Of a DNA stretch of 7,776 nt, positions 1-6,862 are shown piece after piece. A program made the translations under genes and the position numbers. The DNA comes from Bacteroidales bacterium H10 (GTDB taxonomy: Bacteria > Bacteroidota > Bacteroidia > Bacteroidales > Muribaculaceae). Below the pieces are notes generated by a model. That model searched no databases. It was not told where the DNA came from and saw only the letters and a program-made list of their open reading frames with translations. Numbering within the stretch: the first letter of the stretch is position 1; each line of letters opens with the position of its first letter. The DNA lies in NCBI GenBank assembly GCA_001701295.1, contig DAAV01000138.1:228-8003 (forward strand), in the 5' to 3' direction.

Positions 1-394
1 TCGGCAGGAATACCGGACGGAGCGGCTCGACATTCATAAGCATGTCATTGACGAGAAAACGGATGCCGTCATCGCCATACCGTGAACCGAGCACCTTTAT
101 AAGTCCGATGCCGTCCAGCCCTCCGAGAGGATGGTTGGAAGCAAATATGAAGCGCCCGGAGTCCGGGATATTTTCCATGCCCCTCACGTCGAGTGTCAGA
201 TCGAAGTATTCATATACCGCCTCTGCAAATGCCGTGCCCTCAGCCGGATATGTGGCATCGAGCGTGGCGTTCAATTCTTTCTGATGAACCAGACGTTCGA
301 GGGCCGATATAAGAAAGCCCGGTATAAGACGGCCCTTCCAGCCTCCTATACGTGAGCGGATTATCCTGTTGAGATCAATTTCAAGTTTATCCAT
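1..394 (-). CDS. Lysophospholipid/1-acylglycerol-phosphate-type acyltransferase, N-terminal part (cut by window edge)
   Basis: The minus strand is open from an ATG at 394 to the window edge, giving about 131 residues beginning MDKLEIDLNRIIRS; the C-terminus is missing. Around residues 86-96 it reads ASNHPLGGLDG, the acyl-acceptor motif of PlsC-like membrane acyltransferases (Asn-His ... Asp). The spacing here is His-X5-Asp, not the usual His-X4-Asp. From memory, this variant with the following conserved FLVND stretch is typical of Bacteroidetes proteins annotated as 1-acyl-sn-glycerol-3-phosphate acyltransferase, including O-acyltransferases of the GlsA/OlsA type that finish glycine or ornithine lipids. 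The family would act at the inner membrane, moving a fatty acyl group onto a lyso-lipid hydroxyl. It starts 10 bases after the obgE stop, so it is probably co-transcribed. The family is fairly sure; the exact substrate is inference, so I give no symbol. Confidence 0.8.
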   Translation of the reverse strand, partial: MDKLEIDLNRIIRSRIGGWKGRLIPGFLISALERLVHQKELNATLDATYPAEGTAFAEAVYEYFDLTLDVRGMENIPDSGRFIFASNHPLGGLDGIGLIKVLGSRYGDDGIRFLVNDMLMNVEPLRPVFLP

Positions 395-404
395 CGGTGG
401 ATTG

Positions 405-1574
405 TCAGTTGTTGACAGATGACTCCTCGTCCCAGAACTCATCCTCCCAGTCCTCGTCGGTTTCGAGTCTCGGCTCTTCATCGTCGAGCGGTTCCTGTTC
501 GAAGATAAAGTTGTCTTCTTCCTCGACACGATGCCGCGGATCGAGTCTGCGGTGTGTTATGGAGAAGTTGTTTTTGTTTTCTTCCGAGTTGATCTCGCGC
601 CATAATATGTCCTTGAGTTCCGTCAAACCCTGTCCCGTGACAGCTGATATGAATACAGTCGGCAGATCCGTCGGCAAGGTTTTTGCGATCTCTTCCCGCA
701 GTTCGTCGTCAAGCATGTCTGACTTCGAGATGGCGAGTACACGACTTTTGTCAGACAGGTCCGGATTGAACTCATGAAGTTCGCGTAGCAGCACTTCATA
801 GTCGGCCTTGATGTCGTCGGAGTCAGCCGGGACCATGAAGAGGAGAACCGCGTTGCGTTCGATATGACGGAGGAATCTGAGTCCAAGACCCTTGCCTTCG
901 GAAGCGCCTTCGATAATTCCGGGGATATCAGCCATGACAAAAGACTGAGTGCCGCGATAGTCTACAATGCCGAGAGAGGGTTCCATTGTAGTAAAGGGAT
1001 AGTCCGCGATTTTCGGCTTGGCCGCCGACAGTGCGGAGAGTAGTGTCGATTTGCCTGCATTCGGAAATCCGACAAGTCCGACATCGCCAAGCAGCTTAAG
1101 CTCAAGCACCACGGCCTTTTCGATCGCGGGTTGTCCGGGCTGCGCGTAACGGGGGGCACGGTTGGTCGAAGTGGCGAAATGGCAGTTGCCGAGACCGCCT
1201 TTGCCGCCGCGCAACAGGTTTATTTCCTCCCCGTCTTCTGTTATCTCGCAGAGGAAGTCGCCTGTCTCCGCATCGAATACAGCCGTTCCTACAGGGACTT
1301 CTATGATGCGGTCCTCACCGTCGCGTCCATGGCTTCTGGCCGCTCCTCCGCTTTCACCGTCAGTGGCGAAGACATGCCGCTGGTAGCGGAGAGGGAGGAG
1401 AGTCCACATATGGCTGCTTCCACGCAATATTATGTGTCCGCCACGGCCACCGTCGCCACCGTCGGGACCACCTTTGGGTATATATTTCGCACGGTGATAA
1501 TGACGGCTGCCAGCACCACCCTTGCCGCTGCGGCAAAGTATCTTTACATAATCTATGAAATTCGAGTCGGCCAT
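405..1574 (-). CDS. obgE: Obg family GTPase (ribosome assembly)
   Basis: This is a complete 389-residue Obg/CgtA GTPase, an essential protein that binds the large ribosomal subunit during its maturation and links it to stress signalling. Residues 1-160 form the glycine-rich Obg fold (GKGGAGS at 17-23, [12 protein letters not shown] at 35-46). The G domain follows: P-loop GFPNAGKS at 169-176, switch I DYPFTT at 191-196, DIPG at 216-219, G4 as SKSD at 283-286 where the classical motif is NKxD, and G5 SAVTG at 310-314. After about residue 330 there is no recognisable OCT domain, only a strongly acidic tail (many Asp/Glu from 355 on), as in many Gram-negative Obg proteins. The ATG at 1574 places the Obg fold correctly at the N-terminus. 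It lies 20 bases after the WYL regulator stop and 10 bases before the acyltransferase gene, suggesting one transcript. Confidence 0.97.
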   Translation of the reverse strand: MADSNFIDYVKILCRSGKGGAGSRHYHRAKYIPKGGPDGGDGGRGGHIILRGSSHMWTLLPLRYQRHVFATDGESGGAARSHGRDGEDRIIEVPVGTAVFDAETGDFLCEITEDGEEINLLRGGKGGLGNCHFATSTNRAPRYAQPGQPAIEKAVVLELKLLGDVGLVGFPNAGKSTLLSALSAAKPKIADYPFTTMEPSLGIVDYRGTQSFVMADIPGIIEGASEGKGLGLRFLRHIERNAVLLFMVPADSDDIKADYEVLLRELHEFNPDLSDKSRVLAISKSDMLDDELREEIAKTLPTDLPTVFISAVTGQGLTELKDILWREINSEENKNNFSITHRRLDPRHRVEEEDNFIFEQEPLDDEEPRLETDEDWEDEFWDEESSVNN

Positions 1575-1594
1575 ATTTATGTCGGTTAAGAGGT

Positions 1595-2539
1595 TTATTT
1601 TGAAACGTCCGGAATACGCTTATTGTTGCTTTGTCCGGGTATTGTCTCGCATGAATCATAAAGCGCCAGAGTGTCGTTGAGTTCCATGGTTATCATGGAG
1701 ACCAGCTCCGGAGGATCGAGTACTTTGAGCGAGCTCCCGAATCCAAGCAATTCGTGCACGAGTTCGTAATTTAGTTTGAGTCTGTAGGTGAATATCGAAT
1801 ATTTGTCGTGAATTGTTTCTTCCTGGGTGGAATGGAAAGGCAACGCCCGAAAATACTTTGCCTGTACCGGAGTGGTCATGACGCGCACTTTCCGGACTGC
1901 TCCCTTGGAGTCGGTTATACCTATCAGGTTGGAGAAAAAAGGTTCAGGCGTGATATCGGGCATCTCGAAATTTCCGCTCACGGTGGTCATCTCCTTGACA
2001 CGGTCAAGGGCGTATGTGCGTATGTCATTTGATTTCTCTTTCAGCCCGATCATGTACCATCTCTGTTTGTAGCGCTTCACGAAATAGGGATGGAAAAGAA
2101 TGTCTTTCTCCGGAAGTGTACGGGAGAAACCAGCATATGTGAACCGCAATTTAGAGGAGTCTCCTATGGCGCCCAGCACCATTGGCAGAAATTCACGGGC
2201 CGACGGCACGTCTTCCACCGAAACACGTTCTGTCGGGATGGCCGAGTCTTTCATGGCCGAATTGGCGGCGTAGGATTCGAGAAGCCAGTTTGTGACCGCC
2301 CGGTTCTGTTTTCGTTGGCCGGGATCTATGTAATATTTGCCGGCTTTGTCGCAAAGGATGTCGATATGAAAATTCTCCTCAATGCCGCGGCGGTAATAAT
2401 AGAATGTGCGCTCGGGCATGGGGGTGCCGTCACCGTAGGCCGAGCGCATCCAGAGTTCATTGATCTCGGCACGTGACAGACGGTCATACCGCGACAGTGT
2501 GTCTACAATCCATACATACTTGTTGATCAGCTCTTTCAT
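1595..2539 (-). CDS. WYL-domain transcriptional regulator (YafY-like)
   Basis: This 314-residue cytoplasmic protein has the layout of WYL regulators. Residues 1-70 form a winged helix-turn-helix-like DNA-binding region, including RAEINELW (23-30) and a basic Tyr-rich stretch near 45-51 (TFYYYRR). Residues about 128-185 form the WYL domain, with the signature region RWYMIG (160-165) followed by Arg-174 and Tyr-176 of IRTYALDRV. Residues about 215-300 match a WCX C-terminal extension. WYL proteins are known to sense ligands, in some cases nucleic acids or nucleotides, and to repress or activate nearby genes; the ligand here is unknown. The gene is first in a likely cluster with obgE and the acyltransferase. 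A nested inverted repeat lies 54-97 bases upstream of the ATG and could be its own operator (inference). No Shine-Dalgarno sequence precedes the start. Confidence 0.88.
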   Translation of the reverse strand: MKELINKYVWIVDTLSRYDRLSRAEINELWMRSAYGDGTPMPERTFYYYRRGIEENFHIDILCDKAGKYYIDPGQRKQNRAVTNWLLESYAANSAMKDSAIPTERVSVEDVPSAREFLPMVLGAIGDSSKLRFTYAGFSRTLPEKDILFHPYFVKRYKQRWYMIGLKEKSNDIRTYALDRVKEMTTVSGNFEMPDITPEPFFSNLIGITDSKGAVRKVRVMTTPVQAKYFRALPFHSTQEETIHDKYSIFTYRLKLNYELVHELLGFGSSLKVLDPPELVSMITMELNDTLALYDSCETIPGQSNNKRIPDVSK

Positions 2540-2592
2540 AGGTTCACTCTGACAGATTTGAATTTTTTTTTTGAAAAAATTATGCCATAGAC

Positions 2593-2636
2593 CAAACCTT
2601 TTGACATGTCGTCATGTTATAATGACGTAAGGTTTG
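2593..2636. promoter_or_regulatory. Nested inverted repeat upstream of the WYL regulator (candidate operator or RNA structure)
   Basis: Outer arms CAAACCTT (2593-2600) and AAGGTTTG (2629-2636) are perfect 8-base complements. Inside them CGTCAT (2610-2615) pairs with ATGACG (2622-2627) around a 6-base loop, and GACATGTC (2603-2610) is itself an 8-base palindrome. The element sits in the AT-rich gap (2540-2797) between rfbB and the WYL gene, 54-97 bases before the WYL ATG. It could be a regulator-binding site, perhaps autoregulatory, or a folded leader. The symmetry is seen directly; the role is inference. I found no convincing Bacteroidetes -33/-7 promoter pair for the WYL gene here. Confidence 0.4.
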
Positions 2637-2716
2637 AAAAACTATCTAAATGATATAAGGTTATACTGCTATAAGCGTTCTGAAAAAGTTGTTATTGTTG
2701 TTTTAATTAAGAAATT

Positions 2717-2750
2717 AGGTCGACGTGAGTCGACCTTTTTCTATTTTTTT
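2717..2750 (+). terminator. Intrinsic terminator-like hairpin with T-tract, plus strand
   Basis: AGGTCGAC (2717-2724) pairs perfectly with GTCGACCT (2729-2736) around the loop GTGA. On the plus strand it is followed at once by a T run (2736-2740) and, after CTA, by seven more T residues (2744-2750). This is the standard shape of a Rho-independent terminator for plus-strand transcription, yet no plus-strand gene lies upstream. Read on the minus strand the hairpin is followed by AATTTCTTAATT, a much poorer U-tract, so a weak role in ending rfbB transcription is possible but less likely. Confidence 0.55.
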
Positions 2751-2781
2751 CTCAGCCCTGCAGCATGCAGGACTGAGAAAA
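2747..2781 (-). other. Long stem-loop 16 bases after the rfbB stop
   Basis: CTCAGCCCTGCA (2751-2762) and TGCAGGACTGAG (2766-2777) form a 12-base stem with a 3-base loop. The single imperfect pair is a G-U wobble in minus-strand RNA but a C-A mismatch in plus-strand RNA. Four flanking T-A pairs (2747-2750 with 2778-2781) lengthen the stem to 16. The better pairing on the minus strand and the position 16 bases after the rfbB stop suggest an element in the 3' end of the rfbB transcript, such as a terminator or a barrier to RNA decay. However, minus-strand RNA continues into an A-rich stretch rather than a U-tract, so it is not a canonical intrinsic terminator. Confidence 0.5.
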
Positions 2782-2797
2782 TAGCAGTAGATACGGC

Positions 2798-3931
2798 TTA
2801 TCTGTTTCCGTACATCTCGTCGTAATACTTTTCGTAATCGCCCGAGGTTATGTTGTCGATCCAGTCCTGATTGTCAAGATACCAGCGGACTGTCTTTTCT
2901 ATGCCTTCCTCAAACTGCAGGCTCGGCTCCCAGCCAAGTTCCTTCTGGAGCTTGCGCGAGTCGATCGCATAGCGCATGTCATGGCCTTTGCGGTCGGTGA
3001 CGTATGTGATAAGTCCATCGGAATATCCTTCCGGATTACCGAGCAGGCGGTCTACGGTCTTGATGATCACTTTGATCAGATCGATGTTTTTCCACTCGTT
3101 GAATCCTCCGATATTATATGTCTGTGCCGGTTTGCCTTTATGGAAGATCAGATCAATGGCACGGGCGTGATCCTCGACAAAGAGCCAGTCGCGGACATTC
3201 TCTCCCTTGCCGTAGACCGGAAGCGGCTTGCGCTTGCGGACGTTGTTGATCATCAGCGGGATAAGCTTTTCCGGGAACTGGTAGGGGCCATAGTTGTTCG
3301 AGCAGTTTGTGACGAGTGTCGGCATGCCATATGTGTCGTGATAGGCACGGACAAAATGGTCGCTCGACGCTTTTGACGCCGAATAAGGAGAGTGGGGATT
3401 GTAATTCGTGGTCTCAAGGAAGAATTCCCGACCGAACGCCATATGATGTTCTGCAGATGATGCCGTCGTGGAGAATGGAGATTCTATACCATCCGGATCT
3501 GTCAGTTCAAGAGCTCCATACACCTCGTCGGTCGATATATGATAGAAAAGTTTGCCCTCGAAGCCTTCCGGAAGTGATTCCCAATAGACTTTGGCAGCCT
3601 GTAGGAGCGACAGCGTGCCCATCACGTTAGTACGCGCGAAAGTAAACGGATCGACAATCGAGCGGTCTACGTGGCTTTCGGCTGCAAGATGTATGATTCC
3701 GTCTATTTTGTTATCCTCGATCACACGTCTCATTTCATTGTAGTCGCTTATGTCGGCACGTACGAATTTGTAGTTCGGACGGTCTTCTATATCTTTGAGA
3801 TTGGCGAGATTGCCGGCATATGTCAGCTTGTCGAGATTGACGATATTGTATTCGGGATATTTGTTGACAAAAAGTCTGACTACATGAGAGCCGATAAAGC
3901 CGGCTCCACCGGTAATAAGAATATTTTTCAT
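2798..3931 (-). CDS. rfbB: dTDP-glucose 4,6-dehydratase
   Basis: This is a complete 377-residue extended short-chain dehydrogenase/reductase of the RmlB/RfbB type. It converts dTDP-glucose to dTDP-4-keto-6-deoxyglucose with bound NAD, an early cytoplasmic step toward dTDP-rhamnose and other deoxysugars for surface polysaccharides. Visible marks are the NAD-binding GGAGFIG (8-14), HLAAESHVDRS (81-91), catalytic Thr-Asp-Glu at 134-136 (STDEVYG), YSASK (183-187) with the active-site Tyr and Lys, and NNYGPYQFPEKLIP (212-225). The segment between about residues 140 and 180 is longer than in E. coli RmlB, which I recall as common in Bacteroidetes. No rmlA, rmlC or rmlD is adjacent, so the rest of the pathway must lie elsewhere. 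A TATCTTTG box 30 bases upstream suggests its own promoter, and a long stem-loop follows the stop. Confidence 0.96.
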   Translation of the reverse strand: MKNILITGGAGFIGSHVVRLFVNKYPEYNIVNLDKLTYAGNLANLKDIEDRPNYKFVRADISDYNEMRRVIEDNKIDGIIHLAAESHVDRSIVDPFTFARTNVMGTLSLLQAAKVYWESLPEGFEGKLFYHISTDEVYGALELTDPDGIESPFSTTASSAEHHMAFGREFFLETTNYNPHSPYSASKASSDHFVRAYHDTYGMPTLVTNCSNNYGPYQFPEKLIPLMINNVRKRKPLPVYGKGENVRDWLFVEDHARAIDLIFHKGKPAQTYNIGGFNEWKNIDLIKVIIKTVDRLLGNPEGYSDGLITYVTDRKGHDMRYAIDSRKLQKELGWEPSLQFEEGIEKTVRWYLDNQDWIDNITSGDYEKYYDEMYGNR

Positions 3932-3960
3932 TATAATTTCCAGTTTTTAAGAATCTTGTA

Positions 3961-3968
3961 CAAAGATA
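3961..3968 (-). promoter_or_regulatory. Candidate Bacteroidetes -7 promoter box (TATCTTTG) for rfbB
   Basis: The minus strand reads TATCTTTG here, an exact match to the TAnnTTTG -7 consensus of the Bacteroidetes primary sigma factor. It lies in the 47-base gap between the porin stop and the rfbB ATG at 3931, leaving a leader of roughly 20-25 bases. I see no good TTTG -33 element at the expected distance upstream, so support rests on the -7 box and its position. Confidence 0.5.
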
Positions 3969-3978
3969 ATAAAAAATA

Positions 3979-5130
3979 TCAGAAAAGGAACTGTATGCGG
4001 GTCTGGAAAATATTGGCATGTCTCGCCATAATGTCAGGACCTCCCCTGCGGGCCGTATATGAATAGTTGACACGCCATGTCATATATTTGTTGATATAAT
4101 AGTTCATGGTCAGTGTCGCGCTGTTGGCGAGTCCTCCGTAGATATTTGCACCAGAGTCGTTGAGGTCCGCATAGCTGTATCCTGCCACTATCTCCCATGA
4201 TTTTGGCGCGGGTGTGGCGAGATAGCCTGAAGCTGCGGAATATGAATACTCCGCTCCCCGGTTAAGGAGAATCCTGGTCAGGGCATAGCAACCAATGCCC
4301 TGGAAAGACGTGAGGCTGTTCTTACGTCCTGTGTTCAGCCAATAGAACTGGCCTTCGACTGCCACGCGGTCTCTTGACCACAGGATTTCGGGAGTGAGCT
4401 TGAAAATGGACTTCATGTGATCGACTTCCGCATTAAGACAACTGACATTGGATACTTTGGTCGGGAACGGCGCCTTGAATGTAGATACCGGGTTTTCCGT
4501 ATCACCGTTGAAAGCCGCCGTCTGTATCAGTCCTGTCGCGCCGATCTGGAATATATTTCCGCGAGAGGTGACCGGATGCCATGCCACTCTGGCCATAGCG
4601 CCCACTCCGGTGCGTCCCAGTTCATTGGCTCTCTTTGTCATTGCGTCGCTCTGGGCATAGAACGATCCTGCGAAATGTATTGACTTGTCATGGTAGACAT
4701 ACATTGCTCCGAGCAGACGGGATTCGCCGAATGCCGTCTGTGCAATCGGTTCCTCCATGGATATTTTGTCGGACGCTCCAGTAGCGCTTTGCAGTCCGAA
4801 CTGATGGACGAAAAAACCTCCTTTCAGAAAAGACTTTTCATTGATAGCCCATTTCAGATATATATCGGCCGGATAAAGCTTACCGAAACGGTAAGATATG
4901 TCGGCACGGGCCTCGAAATCTCCGAACGACGCCTTTGCTCCGAGCCGTACGTCGGGGACTGTCACGCCGGGCTTGAAATCATCGTCTTGTGGCAGATATG
5001 CCGCCGCGTCAAACAGCGCGCGGCCCGTGGGCGTTATCTTGAATGCTGTTTTTTCGTCAGTGCCTGCTTTGGCTGATGCACCGGCGAGAATAAGAATGGA
5101 GAGGATAAAATATTTGTTCGGAAATTTCAT
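3979..5130 (-). CDS. OprP/OprO-like outer-membrane porin
   Basis: This gene encodes 383 residues from the ATG at 5130. I prefer that start because it gives a clean Sec signal peptide: MKFPNK, a hydrophobic YFILSILILAG, then ASAKA with likely cleavage before Gly. The frame is open to another ATG at 5160, ten codons earlier (MTDFFKHPDF), which would bury the signal. The mature part shows alternating polar/aromatic strands typical of a beta barrel (for example SYRFGKLYPADIYLKWAI and GGFFVHQFGL near the N-terminus, SWEIVAGYSYADL and TMNYYINKYMTWRVNYSY near the end). It ends in a strand finishing with Phe (RIQFLF), the usual C-terminal signal of outer-membrane proteins. The overall pattern fits the phosphate-selective porin O/P family; whether it carries phosphate, pyrophosphate or something else cannot be read here. 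It follows rsmA by 47 bases (17 from the alternative start) and may be its last co-transcribed gene. Confidence 0.72.
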   Translation of the reverse strand: MKFPNKYFILSILILAGASAKAGTDEKTAFKITPTGRALFDAAAYLPQDDDFKPGVTVPDVRLGAKASFGDFEARADISYRFGKLYPADIYLKWAINEKSFLKGGFFVHQFGLQSATGASDKISMEEPIAQTAFGESRLLGAMYVYHDKSIHFAGSFYAQSDAMTKRANELGRTGVGAMARVAWHPVTSRGNIFQIGATGLIQTAAFNGDTENPVSTFKAPFPTKVSNVSCLNAEVDHMKSIFKLTPEILWSRDRVAVEGQFYWLNTGRKNSLTSFQGIGCYALTRILLNRGAEYSYSAASGYLATPAPKSWEIVAGYSYADLNDSGANIYGGLANSATLTMNYYINKYMTWRVNYSYTARRGGPDIMARHANIFQTRIQFLF

Positions 5131-5177
5131 GAAATCAGGATGTTTGAAGAAGTCTGTCATATGAGCCTGTGCTTCGG

Positions 5178-5975
5178 TCAGGGCTGTGAGGACTTTATGA
5201 GATTGGTCAGTTCGATGAAGTTTTCTACAGAAAGACGTTCGGGCCTTTCCGACATGAACCGGGAATCAAGAGCCGGAGATCCTGGTCGGAGCATGGAGGA
5301 GAGAGAGTTTCGTATAGTCTTGCGCCTCTGTCCGAAAGATGTCTTGACAACTTTTTTGAAAAGCTGAGGATCACATCCGAGATCGGTGCGGGCGTTGCGT
5401 GTGAGTCGAAGAACTCCGCTGCGGACTTTCGGAGGGGGTGTGAATACATATGGCTCGACATTAAACAGATACTCGCAGTCATACCATGCCTGAAGAAGAA
5501 CAGACAGAATGCCGTAGACTTTCGAACCCGGTTTCGAGCATATGCGTTCGGCGACTTCCTTCTGTAGCATTCCGGCCGCTACCGGAATCAGATCCATATT
5601 GTCGAGGACTTTGAAAAATATCTGGGATGATATGTTGTATGGATAATTGCCTATGAGAGCGAAAGGACGGTCATAGACCGAGCGGAGATCGAGTTTCAGA
5701 AAATCCGCTTCGATCACATGCAGGTTAGGATACATGCGGGCCAGAAATTCCACAGACTCCGTATCGAGTTCCACAGCAGTCACCTCGCGTCCGGAATCAA
5801 GCAGGTATTTCGAAAGGACCCCCATGCCCGGGCCAACCTCAAGTACAGGTATCTCTCCCCACTGTCTTCTGTCAGCGGGGAGTGAATCGGCGGCTATCGT
5901 GCCGGCAATCTCGGACGCTATATGCTCATCGTTTAGAAAATGCTGTCCGAGGTTTTTCTTCGGTTTTACTTTCAT
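5178..5975 (-). CDS. rsmA: 16S rRNA (adenine(1518)-N(6)/adenine(1519)-N(6))-dimethyltransferase
   Basis: This is a complete 265-residue KsgA/RsmA enzyme, which uses S-adenosylmethionine to dimethylate two adjacent adenines in the 3' terminal hairpin of 16S rRNA, a late check in 30S subunit assembly. Visible are the N-terminal KPKKNLGQHFL (4-14), SAM motif I EVGPGMG (46-52), acidic EADFL (89-93), catalytic motif IV NYPYNIS (110-116, where E. coli has NLPYNIS), QKEVAER (138-144), and FTPPPKVRSGVLRL (178-191). The length is normal for the family. Its ATG overlaps the stop of the upstream FKBP-like lipoprotein gene in an ATGA junction (5972-5975), so translation is probably coupled to it. No Shine-Dalgarno sequence is apparent. 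Confidence 0.97.
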   Translation of the reverse strand: MKVKPKKNLGQHFLNDEHIASEIAGTIAADSLPADRRQWGEIPVLEVGPGMGVLSKYLLDSGREVTAVELDTESVEFLARMYPNLHVIEADFLKLDLRSVYDRPFALIGNYPYNISSQIFFKVLDNMDLIPVAAGMLQKEVAERICSKPGSKVYGILSVLLQAWYDCEYLFNVEPYVFTPPPKVRSGVLRLTRNARTDLGCDPQLFKKVVKTSFGQRRKTIRNSLSSMLRPGSPALDSRFMSERPERLSVENFIELTNLIKSSQP

Positions 5976-6862
5976 ATCGAATCAGGCTCGCCTTGGGGTA
6001 ATTCTTCAAGGCTTGACATAATGTCGTTCATGGTTATGGCCATGATTATCACGTCGGAAGGGTTCAGCCCCATGATCTCCGTACGCGATGCAAAGACGGA
6101 TTCCGCCGTAGTCGCGAATATGCCTACCGAGCCTTTGTTGAGTCTTGTATAGGCCCGGTTGAGCACATCGGGCACTCCCGGCGCCCCTATAGTGACCATT
6201 TCAGGAGAAGGAATGCCGAGATCTTCTCCGTGAGCTTTGTGAAAATTGATATTTACGTATACAGCATCACCGGTGTGGGCGTAAGGTCCGGACCCTTTCT
6301 TCTCGATTCTGAAATATAGGTTTTGCGCAAGTTTCGCAAGATGATGGTCACGGGCTTCTCCTATGAGAGTCAACTGAGATTTTTCCCGGTCTTTCTCGCG
6401 GGTCCGGGCTTTTATCCTGTCAAGAAGGGCATAGAACTTTTCCTGATATTCAAGCTCGGGGATGTCCTGATTGTCCTGAAGACCGTTTTTGAAACTCTCC
6501 ATAATGACGTTATCGTCCAGTTCCACACCATAGAGCCTCTCGAATTCAAGGAAATTGGCGGCCATGCGGACACCAAGGCGTACGCCTCTGTTATAGTTGG
6601 CGTCCTCGTGCCCTTTTTTTATGGCATCCATACCTGCCTTGAGACCGTCGAGAAATCTACTGCGCTGCTCCGGGCTGCGCATGGCAGTGTCGTTGTCGGC
6701 CTCACGCCAATATTCGTACGCACGCATCTGTGTGTAATAATACATCAATGAGTCACCTGTCGAGGCATTTCTGAATTCTGAAATATCACGGCCTTGGTCC
6801 GGTCCGCAAGATGCGAGCAGGGCGAGCGAGGTGGCGATTATAGTCGGAATCAGAGGCTTCAT
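5972..6862 (-). CDS. Lipoprotein with FKBP N-terminal-type helical region and a degenerate FKBP domain
   Basis: This 296-residue protein begins with a lipoprotein signal peptide: MKPL, a hydrophobic stretch, then lipobox LASC with Cys-19. Residues about 30-170 are helical and charged and resemble the dimerisation region that precedes the catalytic domain in FkpA/Mip-type peptidyl-prolyl isomerases (for example FLDGLKAGMDAIKKG at 70-84). Residues about 181-282 align by eye with the FKBP domain of the neighbouring isomerase (LYFRIEKKGSG, then DAVYVNINFHKAHGEDLG, ending DVIIMAITMNDIM). The active-site FDSS, VIPGW and AYG elements are replaced or absent, so isomerase activity is doubtful and a chaperone or binding role is more likely. 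It overlaps the small upstream gene by 4 bases (ATGA at 6859-6862) and rsmA downstream by 4 bases. The lipoprotein call is firm; the FKBP relation is moderate. Confidence 0.75.
   Translation of the reverse strand: MKPLIPTIIATSLALLASCGPDQGRDISEFRNASTGDSLMYYYTQMRAYEYWREADNDTAMRSPEQRSRFLDGLKAGMDAIKKGHEDANYNRGVRLGVRMAANFLEFERLYGVELDDNVIMESFKNGLQDNQDIPELEYQEKFYALLDRIKARTREKDREKSQLTLIGEARDHHLAKLAQNLYFRIEKKGSGPYAHTGDAVYVNINFHKAHGEDLGIPSPEMVTIGAPGVPDVLNRAYTRLNKGSVGIFATTAESVFASRTEIMGLNPSDVIIMAITMNDIMSSLEELPQGEPDSI

Noticed and set aside
397..777. 126-codon Ser-rich open frame on the plus strand
   Set aside because: It is antisense to the acidic tail of obgE. Asp/Glu codons read in reverse produce the serine runs, so this is a compositional artefact.
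1131..1589. 152-codon open frame on the plus strand
   Set aside because: It lies entirely antisense to the N-terminal half of obgE, whose domains and motifs are unmistakable. The translated product has no recognisable feature and the frame is a by-product of the Gly-rich coding strand.
2601..2622. TTGACA and TATAAT sequences resembling a sigma-70 promoter
   Set aside because: They are separated by only 11 bases instead of about 17, and Bacteroidetes housekeeping promoters use a different consensus (TTTG and TAnnTTTG).
2634..2825. 63-codon open frame on the plus strand across the rfbB/WYL gap
   Set aside because: It needs a TTG start, runs through both hairpins including the terminator T-tract, and enters rfbB antisense. 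The composition is not protein-like.
6323..6751. 142-codon open frame on the plus strand
   Set aside because: It is antisense to the FKBP-like lipoprotein gene, which has a signal peptide and operon overlaps. There is no independent support for the plus-strand frame.
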